Shown here: piece after piece, positions 55,571 to 64,000 of the stretch
Layout: the number at the start of each line of letters is the position of its first letter
Position numbering within the stretch: the stretch's first letter is position 1
Assembly: GCF_000003815.2 (NCBI RefSeq)
Contig: NW_023365779.1
Location: 270,839 to 334,838, forward strand
Reading direction: 5' to 3'
From: Branchiostoma floridae
Lineage: Eukaryota; Chordata; Leptocardii; Amphioxiformes; Branchiostomatidae
DNA length: 64,000 nucleotides
Program-made: the position numbers and the translations under genes
Notes under the pieces: generated by a model
What the model was told of the DNA's origin: nothing
Seen by the model: only the letters and a program-made list of their open reading frames with translations
The model's database searches: none

Positions 55571-56050
55571 GCCAACCTTGGTTGGTTCATTTTTGCGCAT
55601 AAGTTATGATGGAGTCAAATGAAGTGAAATTGAGCGCGTCAGCCTCACAGGAGGGTCTGCATGGGGGGTCCAGACAACGATTTACGCTGAATTCAGAAGA
55701 ACCCCCTTCGTATTTCGCTAAATCAAGGAAGGCAATTACACGAAGTCTGGTCCCCTCGCTATGAATTATGTAGATAAGATGGTTTTCCCAACGCGTTACG
55801 GGAAATAAAAATAGGCTGCCTACGCCTTACAGAAAAGAGCATGCAGACCTCTCACAGCCCAGTCTTATCTCATCATCAGAGTTTACACCTTATCGGGAAT
55901 CCATCTCGACAGAAGGAATCAGGATGAAAAGCAGAAGTGGCGATTTATTCCCAGATCGAATTAAAACCGACCAACAACTTGACACAGAGTCAGCCGTCTG
56001 GCAGACGCTCGCCTGACTTTATCACCTATCTAGTTTTGGTTAGGAAATGC
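55571..56050. promoter_or_regulatory. Candidate conserved non-coding element
   Basis: About 480 bases of unique, moderately GC-rich DNA without repeats or a long frame. It contains TTATCT/AGATAA GATA-type sites (near 55,770 and 55,864), 'tgcgcataagttatgatgg', 'ttacgctgaattcagaag', 'ttttcccaacgcgttacggg' and 'ccttatcgggaatccatctcg'. Its repeat-free length and texture suggest constraint. Regulatory role is inference. Confidence 0.35.
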
Positions 56051-56089
56051 CTTGGATGCGGTATGAAATGCTGGGGCAGATTGTTTCCG

Positions 56090-56370
56090 AGGGCTGCCGT
56101 AGCAGCACGGTGGCTGATTGGCTACATGTTTGGCCCGGTACCAAGAGATCCAGGGTTAGAATCCCCTGATATGCCCCAACGTTCTGCCCTGGAGAGAGAC
56201 ACTATTAATCAGTTTCCTTATTTCGAAAATTTCGGTTAGCGATAGGTTATAAGGAGGTGCCATGTTTGAGGAGAGCCACACTTGGAACATGATAAAGAAC
56301 CCACCACATGTAACGAAGGTCCTTCCCAGTCCAAGTGGATCAAATGCATGAATGCAAATATGCAGCTTGT
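56090..56370 (+). mobile_element. tRNA-derived SINE (third type)
   Basis: A-box-like TGGCTGATTGG at 56,111-56,121 and B-box-like GGTTAGAATCC at 56,154-56,164. The body includes 'gagagacactattaatcag', 'aaggaggtgccatgtttgagg' and 'gagccacacttggaacatgataaagaaccc'. The last element is shared with the repeat at 46,925-47,271, and 'gaggtgcc' with the core of 9,034-9,450. Confidence 0.75.
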
Positions 56371-56479
56371 ACTGTTCAATACAAATGTGGTATGTTACGC
56401 GATGAGACAGTTTCAAAATTAATGTATTTGTAAGAAAATTTGTGTAACTGAATCCTGTACCCCCCATTACAGATTACAG

Positions 56480-57240
56480 GTTTTGTCTGCCAGTCTCATT
56501 GCATATGCAAATGTATTCATCAGTGTAACCCAATCCAGCTACCCTGTGACCGTTGGCATAACTCTCTTCATTACATATGCAAATGTATCTATAAGTGTAA
56601 CACAATCCTCTATTACCATGACAGGTACAAGGACAAGACACAGACTCCCCTTTGTTTACAAGCCTCATTACATATGCAAATGTATGCATGAGTGTAACCC
56701 AATGCCCAGTCCCCATGACAGGACACAGACTCCCCTTTTGTCTAGCAGTCTCATCACATATGCAAATGTATTCGTGAGTGTAACCCGATGCTGTGTCCTC
56801 ATGGCAGGACACAGACTCCCCTTTTGTCTGCCAGTCTCATCACGTATGCAAATGTATTCGTGAGTGTAACCCAATGCCCAGTCCCCATGACAGGACACAG
56901 ACTCCCTTTTTGTCTACCAGCCTCATTACATATGCAAATGTATTCGTGAGTGTAACCCAATGCTGTGTGCCCATGACAGGACACAGACTCCCCTTTGTCT
57001 AGCATTCTCATCACGTATGCAAATGTATTCGAGAGTGTAACCAGAAGCTGTGTGCCCATGACAGGTGGCATGACTCTCTTACCTTTCCCAGCCTCATTAC
57101 ATATGCAAATGTATCCATGGCTGTAACCCAATACCGTGTCCCTATGACTCCCCTTTTGTCTGCCAGCCTCATCACGTATGCAAATGTATTCGTGAGTGTA
57201 ACCCGATGCTGCGTGCCCATGACAGGTGGCACGTCTCCCT
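56480..57240. repeat. ~86-bp array carrying nine octamer motifs
   Basis: Units: 'agactccccttttgtctgcc', 'agtctcatcacatatgcaaatgtattcgtgag' (in pieces), 'tgtaacccaatgc', 'cccatgacaggacac'. Each has ATGCAAAT, the POU/Oct octamer, at 56,505, 56,577, 56,674, 56,760, 56,846, 56,932, 57,017, 57,103 and 57,178 (spacing mostly 85-86 bp). Long frames on both strands are artefacts. Confidence 0.93.
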
Positions 57241-57440
57241 TATCTCTCCCACCCAGCTGTGGCGTTGCGTATGCAGATTCACGCCCGCCTTTGATCCGCG
57301 CGTCTCGCGGGAGGCTCGGAGCCGAGAGGATGACAGACTCGCCGCATCTTTCGCTGCCGGCGCCCCGCGGGGGGTCCGTGATGAATGGGGGTTCGGTTTC
57401 AGCTCGTCTGAAATCATTATCGGGGAGAAACCGTACAGCC
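57241..57440. other. CpG-rich unique island between arrays
   Basis: 'gcgttgcgtatgcagattcacg', 'ttgatccgcgcgtctcgcggg', 'ggctcggagccgagagg', 'ctgccggcgccccgcgggg'. Its left edge continues the octamer array in diverged form (tatgcagatt) and its right edge starts the next array. Frames are open on both strands only because of high GC; no domain recognised. A polypyrimidine/AG (tctctcccacccag, ending 57,254) could be an acceptor on the plus strand, so an exon is not excluded. Confidence 0.4.
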
Positions 57441-58470
57441 ACAACAGAAAGGAGGTGGTCTGTTTTACACATGAAGCTGTGATGGTCTAGTCACTAGGAC
57501 CACATCTATTAGTGCCAATTATAAAGAATAGATGGCATTTTGTACTCAACTCAGTTTTAGCTCGTCTGAAATCATTATTAAGCAGCAGCCATAAACCACT
57601 ACAGAGGGGAGGTGGTCTGCTAAATTATGTGATGATTGTCAGCAATAGTCTGCATCTTTTAGTCTATCAACACAAAGAGGAATGATTATGTTGCTGTGAA
57701 AAATGGAGGTAATTTTGTACTTGTTTCCGTTTGGCTGTTATTATTATCAAGCAAGTCAGCCGTGCAGCCACTACAGAGAGGGGGTGGTGTGTTACATTAT
57801 CATGTTTTACACATGAAGCTGTGATGATCTAGTAGTCCACTAAAAACACACGGAGGAATTATTATGTTGCTTTGAGGAATGGAAGGATTTTGTAGTCACC
57901 TCATTTCAGTAGAAAGGCTGACTGTGGTCTGCTAAATTATGATTATGTTTCATTCATGAAGCTGTGACAATCGTCAACAGGACCGCATCGTTTAGTCCAC
58001 TAAACACACCGAGGAGCAATTATAATGTTGCTTTGAGGAATGGAAGGATTTTGTAGTCTGCTCATTTTCAGCAGAAAGGCTGACTGCTAAATTATGATTA
58101 TGTTTCATACATGAAGCTGTGATGATCGTCAACAGGACCGCATCGTTTAGTCCACTAAAACACACGCCAAGGAATAATTATGTTGCTTTGAGGAATGGGA
58201 GGATTTTGTAGTCAGCTCATTTCAGTAGAAAGGCTGACTGTGGTCTGCTAAATGAAGCTGTGAGGATCACGAGCAGGACAATATCTTGTAGTCCTTTAAA
58301 TCACACCGAGGAATAATTATGTTGCTAAATTTGAAGAATGGGAGGATTTTTGTACTCGGTTCATTTGAAATCATTACCAAAACATGAGCGGTACAACAAC
58401 GGAGAGGCTAACCGAGGTTTGCTAAATCATTATGTTTTATGCATGAAACTAGGAAGTATTTATTAGAAGG
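57400..58470. repeat. ~185-bp array, ~6 copies, right of island
   Basis: Units share 'agctcgtctgaaatcattat', 'gaggtggtctgctaaattatg', 'catgaagctgtgatgat', 'acaggaccgcatcgtttagtcc', 'gaggaataattatgttgctttg' and 'gaatggaaggattttgtag'. The first unit lies inside the island edge (57,400-57,480). Confidence 0.9.
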
Positions 58471-58564
58471 GCAGCTTAACAGAGTGTCCTGCTTTGTACA
58501 CATTATTACCATTGCCAAGAAGGTTTCGTTTTTAGTGTTCGTGTGACTATGAATGGGTCCTGAG
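58471..58564. other. Unique sequence ending in target duplication
   Basis: No gene. Its last eight bases GTCCTGAG are the hAT target-site duplication. Confidence 0.4.
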
Positions 58565-58998
58565 TAGTGCTGGGTACCGGTACAGAAAATTCAGGTCCAG
58601 GTCCGGTTCAGGTACAGAGGATCAGGTCCAGGTCCGGACCTGAACCTGGACCTGATGTAGTATGACTCATACCAATGGTCCATTTCACTACAAAGAAATA
58701 TGTTTGGTGGAGTATTAGACTTACACTGGCCTCTTAAAATCCTACAACGCTAACTGCACATGTACGATTGACTGTAAAACTTGGTAGAAATGACTATAAA
58801 CTCTACTCTACTTCACTCTTGTTATTTTCTTCCACCTGCAAGCGCTAAAACTTGTGAATGCCTGATCAAATAATATGTTAATTTTCTAATCGGTCCAACA
58901 TCCGGTCCACCTAATTTTTTCAGGTCCGTTTTTTTCTGGACCGGTCCAACAAGAAAAACCGGTTTTGTACCGGTACGCTGTACCGATACCCAGCCCTA
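58565..58998. mobile_element. hAT MITE (GGGTACCGGTACAG family), copy 2
   Basis: Flanked by perfect 8-bp repeats GTCCTGAG (58,557-58,564 and 58,999-59,006). Ends TAGTGCTGGGTACCGG and reverse complement TAGGGCTGGGTATCGG. High similarity to copy 1 at 14,963-15,389 throughout. Confidence 0.93.
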
Positions 58999-59006
58999 GT
59001 CCTGAG

Positions 59007-59453
59007 GATATTTGGTTGTTTGGTCGGGGTCGGAAAATAAAGATTGAGTATGATAGGGCCACCTAGCAGCTTTCAACATTACTGCAGTGGGAATTTTGGT
59101 TTTGATATCTTGTGTGCTTAGCATTCTATAGTCATGATTTTTGTGACAGATACAATGTAGCTCTTGTTTGTTGTTTTTGCCACAAATGAGGAGTTCATTG
59201 AGAAGACACTAGATTCTCACAAATCTGTTTTCTCATAGACCCGTGTGGGTTTAATGGGATCGAACATGTAGACATCATCAGAAATACCAACATAGCTCCA
59301 ATTCTATCTGCACTAACATCAAAATCAAAAACACTTTATTTTTATTTCTTACTTTTCAACAAGTGTCTTCATAGATAACATCGTCATGGTTACAGATAAC
59401 TGTTTTACTTTACTTCATGGTTCGCTCCCTGCAGTCCGCAGTATCCATGTTAG
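59007..59453. other. Non-coding stretch
   Basis: No gene. 59,320-59,345 has 'atcaaaatcaaaaacacttta', a LINE-like tail in reverse. 59,420-59,453 ('gctccctgcagtccgcagtatcc') looks like part of an island continued after the next transposon. Confidence 0.35.
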
Positions 59454-59819
59454 CAGGGTTGTAGCCAGCACCTGTCCTTCAGTCCTTTGAAGGAATTTTG
59501 CAGCTGGGGACTGAAAAAAGTTTTCCCCATTCCTTCCCCTGGGACAGACAAAAATTGATATGTAAAGATATAAAAAAACTGAAACCCATGTGTTCTTCTT
59601 CAACAAAACAGATGCCATTGAACAGCTTAGTCTATACAAGCAAAATTTCCACATCAAAATGCAGGAAATAGTGTTTCAGAGAGTCTTGATTTAAAAATAT
59701 TCTGGGACCCAGACCCCATAGAAATGACGCGCAACGTCACGCCATGCCTTCGGTGCTCGATGGGATTCCCATTCAAAATCAAGGGGACTGAAAATGATTT
59801 CAGGCTGGCTACAACCCTG
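59454..59819. mobile_element. hAT MITE (CAGGGTTGTAGCCAGC ends)
   Basis: Terminal inverted repeats CAGGGTTGTAGCCAGC and exact mirror, flanked by perfect 8-bp duplications CATGTTAG at 59,446-59,453 and 59,820-59,827. No transposase. The minus-strand frame at 59,415-59,657 crosses the boundary and is not a gene. Confidence 0.95.
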
Positions 59820-59827
59820 CATGTTAG

Positions 59828-60064
59828 TGATTAATTAGCATAACTTACAAGACAGCCCCTCCAGAAAGTTGGCCATGGGATATTGAAAGCTCTTGTATGC
59901 ACAGAAGACTCCCTCCGAACAATTGATGGTACTGATTGATTAGCATAATTTACTACCCCGCTTCTTGGGCCTCCGGATCGACTTTTGTGGAGCCAGAGTT
60001 TGTTTTAGGGTGGCCCCCAGATGGGACATGTTGTAAGGGATTGCATTGTCATATTGGACGGTGA
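59828..60064. other. Unique sequence, possible island remainder
   Basis: 'tgattaattagcataacttac' (59,827-59,848) and 'tgattgattagcataatttac' (59,934-59,953) are homeodomain-type ATTA-rich repeats about 107 bases apart. No gene. Confidence 0.35.
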
Positions 60065-60162
60065 TATCTGTATCTGTATCTATATAGCCGGTATACGCCT
60101 TCGACATAACACACATTCGCAGGCACCGCCGGTGCTGCACTGCAGCTGGTTATATTACACCG
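60065..60162 (-). mobile_element. LINE 3' UTR, part before foldback insertion
   Basis: 'atctgtatctgtatctatatagccggtat' through 'gcagctggttatattacaccg' matches 53,170-53,275. It ends in ATATTACACCG, one copy of the foldback's target duplication. Confidence 0.85.
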
Positions 60163-61317
60163 CATGGTCTTTTTAGCGAATGCCCACAAACGCCCACTCT
60201 AGAGAAGTCCGCGCTGCACGAATCTCATTTTTTTTGCTTGGAATATGTCCACGTTGTCCTCCCATGTATTAATCCTGAGTTTCAAGTCAATCCATTGACC
60301 CGAAGTGACATAAATCAAAGTTTTCGATTCTCGATGGTCTTTTTAGCGAACGCCCAGCAAAATGTCTTTTTAGCGAATGCCCACTATATCCACAAAAATA
60401 TCGGCCGTCACGCAACGACACCCAAACCTACCGCCACAAACATGTTCAAGATGGTGTCCCATTGATGTGTACGGAGTTTCCGTGCTTTACAAGCATTTTA
60501 AGTCCCTGTTTTTGGTCAAAATGTACGGCGACGATACTACCATACTTTAAATATAGCAATTCAAAATGGCGGGCACTAGTCATGTGACCTCCTTGCGGGA
60601 CTGTTCTATAAGTATCGCGGGAGGGACTGTTGTAGCATAGCTTCTCATACAACCATTTTAGAGTGAATTCTGAACAAGATTTTCATTTCATAGTGCTATC
60701 ATCTGACTGATATTTACAATGTGGTCATTTTTTCTGTGCTATTATTACCCAGGTTTGAGGAACTTAGTGCAAATTTGGATATTGATTCACCTCAGTGCCC
60801 AATTAATGTACAAAAGGCTCAGACACATTAGTGTTATAAACCTGAATAGGGGCAGGTAACCAATACTAGAAAAACATAGCTATTTATTATTAACAATACT
60901 TTTTACATTATAATAATAACTCTTCACCAAACTGGACTTTTCTTATCTTTATTTATCACAGAAACATTGTTACAATGAGGATTTGATTAGATGAGTATCT
61001 GTTACAGTGTGTACAAACTTATTTCAAATACAAAAATGTATTTCGTTTCACTTCCTAAATATTTTTAAAGTATTGGAAGAAGTTGACACATAAACAATAT
61101 TAATTGCATTATTTATGTGCAGTGAAATGTGACCACATGCTATCAATAGCCTAATAAAATGTTGGAACATGGCACAAGCGGGCTCCCCTTCTGAGTACAG
61201 AAAGGAATTGTTTTATAACATTTAGTTATGACGTAGAAAATTTCAATTGTAAAATGTACCTTTATTAACATTTACAAACAAATTGTTTTTTCTCTTCTTA
61301 ATAAATGACAACAATAC

Positions 61318-61735
61318 AGGTAAGTAAGGTGTGTTTCCTTTTATAACAGGCCAGGTAAGACGCCGTACAGGTAATTAAGGTGTGTTTCCTTTTATAGCAG
61401 ACCAGGTAAGACACCGTACAGGTGAGTAAGGTGTGTTTCCTTGACTACAGACTAGGTAAGACACCGTACAGGTGAGCAACGTGTATTTCCTTTCATTACA
61501 GACCAGGTAAGACACCGTACAGGTGAGTAACGTGTATTTCCTTTGATTACAGACCAGGTAAGACACCGTACAGGTGAGTAAGGTGTGTTTCCCTGACTAC
61601 AGACTAGGTAAGACACCGTACAGGTGAGTAACGTGTATTTCCTTTGATTACAGACCAGGTAAGACACCGCGCAGATGAGTAAGGCGTCTTTCCTTTCCCT
61701 ATAGACCAGATAGGGCATTATACAGGTAAGTAAGT
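61318..61735 (+). repeat. Foldback central array, left half (51-bp units)
   Basis: About eight units, each with a donor-like CAGGTGAGTAA, an acceptor-like TTTCCTTTGATTACAG and a second donor-like CCAGGTAAGA. Unit types change from the arm inward: ttttatagcag, then ttgattacag, then ccctatagacc near the centre. Confidence 0.93.
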
Positions 61736-61740
61736 TGCTT

Positions 61741-62790
61741 TACTCACCTGTTTAATACCTATCTGGTCTATAGGCAAAGGAAAGTAGATTTACTCACCTG
61801 TATAATACCCTGTCTGGTCTATAGGCAAAGTAAAGACATCTTACTTACCAGTATAATGGCCTATCTGGTCTATAGGCAAAGGAAAGACACCTTACTCACC
61901 TGTTTAATGGCCTATCTGGTCTATAGGCGAAGGAAAGACACCTTATCCACCTGTATAATGGCCTATCTGGTATATAGACAAGGGAAAGACACCTTACTTA
62001 CCTGTATAATGCCCCATCTGGTATATAGGCGAAGGAAAGACACCTAACTTACCTGTATAATACCCTATCTGGTCTACAGGCAAAGGAAAGTTGCTTTACT
62101 TACCTGCATAATACCCTATATGGTCTATAGGCAAAGGAAAGACGCCTTACTCACCTGTATAATGGCCTATATGGTATATAGGCAAAGGAAAGACGCCTTA
62201 CTCACCTGTGTAATACCCTATCTGGTCTATAGACAAAGGAAACACACCTTACTCACCTGTGCGGTGTCTTACCTGGTCTGTAATGAAAGGAAATACACGT
62301 TACTCACCTGTATGGTGTCTTACCTGGTCTGTAATCAAAGGAAATACACGTTACTCACATGCACGGTGTCATACCTGGTCTGTTATAAAAAGAAACACAC
62401 CTTACTTACCTGTATGGTGTCTTACCTGGCCTGTTATCAAAGGAAATACACGTTACTCACCTGTATGGTGTCTTACCTGGTCTGTAATCAGAGGAAATAC
62501 ACGTTACTCACCTGTATGGTGTCTTACCTAGTCTGTTATAAAAGGAAACACACCTTACTCACCTGNNNNNNNNNNNNNNNNNNNNNNNNNNNNNNNNNNN
62601 NNNNNNNNNNNNNNNNNNNNNNNNNNNNNNNNNNNNNNNNNNNNNNNNNNNNNNNNNNNNNNNNNCTTACTCACCTGTACGGTGTCTTACCTGGTCTGCT
62701 ATAAAAGGAAACACATCCTTACTCACCTATACGGCGTCTTACCTGGCCTGTTATAAAAGGAAACACACCTTACTTACCTGTATTGTTGTC
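61741..62790 (-). repeat. Foldback central array, right half, expanded
   Basis: Same 51-bp units inverted, in mirror order (ctatagg type near the centre, tctgtaatcaaagg next, ctgttataaaagg outermost). About 20 units including the gap, so this side has expanded about 2.5-fold. A 194-codon frame (62,120-62,704) is a by-product of the 51-bp unit. Confidence 0.93.
62566..62665. other. Assembly gap (100 N)
   Basis: Exactly 100 N in the expanded half of the foldback array; the true unit number is unknown. Confidence 0.99.
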
Positions 62791-63941
62791 ATTTATTAAG
62801 AAGAGAAAAAAACAATTTGTTTGTAAATGTTAATAAAGGTACAGTTTACAATTGAAATTTTCTACGTCATAACTAAATGTTATAAAACATTTCCTTTCTG
62901 TACTCAGAAGAGGAGCCCGCTTGTGCCATGTTCCAACATTTTATTAGGCTATTGATAGCATGTGGTCACATTTTACTGCACATAAATAATGCAATTAATA
63001 TTGTTTATGTGTCAACTTCTTCCAATACTTTAAAAATATTTAGGAAGTGAAACGAAATACATTTTTGTATTTGAAATAAGTTTGTACACACTGTAACAGA
63101 TACTCATCTAATCAAATCCTCATTGTAACAATGTTTCTGTGATAAATAAAGATAAGAAAAGTCCAGTTTGGTGAAGAGTTATTATTATAATGTAAAAAGT
63201 ATTGTTAATGATAAATAGCTATGTTTTTCTAGTATTGGTTACCTGCCCCTATTCAGGTTTATAACACTAATGTGTCTGAGCCTTTTGTACATCAATTGGG
63301 CACTGATCGAGGTGAATCAATATCCAAATTTGCACTAAGTTCCTCAAACCTGGGTAATAATAGCACAGAAAAAATGACCACATTGTAAATATCAGTCAGA
63401 TGATAGCACTATGAAATGAAAATCTTGTTCAGAATTCACTCTAAAATGGTTGTATGAGAAGCTATGCTACAACAGTCCCTCCCGCGATACTTATAGAACA
63501 GTCCCGCAAGGAGGTCACATGACTAGTGCCCGCCATTTTGAATTGCTATAGTTAAAGTATGGTAGTATCGTCGCCGTACATTTTGACCAAAAACAGGGAC
63601 TTAAAATGCTTGTAAAGCATGGAAACTCCGTACACATCAATGGGACACCATCTTGAACATGTTTGTGGCGGTAGGTTTAGGTGTCGTTGCGCGACGGCCG
63701 ATATTTTTGTGGATATAGTGGGCATTCGCTAAAAAGACATTTTGCTGGGCGTTCGCTAAAAAGACCATCGAGAATCGAAAACTTTGATTTATGTCACTTC
63801 GGGTCAATGGATTGACTTGAAACTCAGGATTAATACATGGGAGCACAACGTGGACATATTCCAAGCAAAAAAAATGAGATTCGTGCAGCGCGGACTTCTC
63901 TAGAGTGGGCGTTTGTGGGCATTCGCTAAAAAGACCCTCCC

Positions 63942-64000
63942 ATATTACACCGAAAGACCCCGTCACACCTAACTTTTGCACATCTATCTGCAAGCGTTCT
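63942..64000 (-). mobile_element. LINE 3' end, part after foldback insertion
   Basis: 'atattacaccgaaagacccc', then 'cacacctaacttttgcacatctatctgcaagcgttct' (in pieces) matches 53,264-53,321 and resumes the LINE copy interrupted at 60,162. It runs off the window into the coding end of the reverse transcriptase. Confidence 0.88.

Larger units (their letters stand above)
60166..63936. mobile_element. Foldback element, ~3.77 kb, long inverted arms
   Basis: Outer ends GGTCTTTTTAGCG and CGCTAAAAAGACC. The unique arms (60,166-61,315 and 62,790-63,936, ~1.15 kb each) are nearly identical reverse complements. Each arm contains three subterminal 'gtctttttagcgaa' motifs, TATA-like 'tctataagtatcg', and 'aagatggtgtccc' and 'aaaatggcgggc' (YY1-like). 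The centre holds a 51-bp array in opposite orientations on the two sides of about 61,735. ATATTACACCG flanks the element on both sides (60,152-60,162 and 63,942-63,952). No transposase is encoded. Frames at 60,238-60,465 and 63,637-63,993 are mirror images and unassigned. Confidence 0.93.

Noticed and set aside
57206-57490. Coding exon in the CpG-rich island
   Set aside because: Open on both strands because of GC richness; no recognisable domain. A possible acceptor exists but no matching donor was found. Listed as an island only.
62120-62704. 194-codon repeated frame in the foldback centre
   Set aside because: Again a 51-bp repeat effect, and it reads through an N gap.

Overview
This looks like animal nuclear DNA, most likely from a lancelet (Branchiostoma) or a similar invertebrate deuterostome. 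That is an inference from one recognisable coding exon with consensus splice sites, AT-rich non-coding DNA, very dense DNA-transposon/SINE/LINE debris and abundant tandem arrays. Five runs of N are assembly gaps. Nothing bacterial is present.

The only exon I can support is on the minus strand at 37,235-37,792. It encodes the N-terminal 186 residues of an acid-sensing ion channel (ASIC, DEG/ENaC family): the gating His-Gly motif, the first membrane helix, the FPAITMCN-type segment and the start of the extracellular domain. It ends in a consensus donor (GTAAGT) and has a consensus acceptor 194 bases upstream of the ATG. Later exons should lie at lower coordinates, but I found none in this window. 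The other reading frames tested fall in repeats or lack splice context and family signature, so I do not call them genes.

The rest is a mosaic of two things. First, mobile elements, many with readable ends and target-site duplications: a piggyBac-type MITE (TTAA), PIF/Harbinger-type MITEs (TTA/TAA), hAT-type elements (8-bp duplications), TA-flanked MITEs, tRNA-derived SINEs, LINE 3' ends, and Penelope-like tails carrying hammerhead-ribozyme-like motifs. At the right end a ~3.77-kb foldback element (60,166-63,936) sits inside a LINE 3' end. Its 11-bp target duplication can be checked against a related unoccupied LINE copy at 53.2 kb.

Second, tandem arrays (units of 10 to ~300 bp) alternate with short GC-richer unique islands. 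Repeatedly an array begins at the edge of an island and copies the island's edge sequence. Around the ASIC exon this is literal: the exon end plus its 5' splice site is duplicated several times into the downstream intron, and the acceptor region plus the first ~80 exon bases seeds a 1.8-kb array in the upstream intron. The same layout recurs at 39.8, 41.5-41.9, 42.3, 45.4, 52.1, 54.3 and 57.3 kb. I consider this island-and-array architecture, the foldback element with its splice-site-like central array, and the paired hammerhead motifs the most interesting contents.
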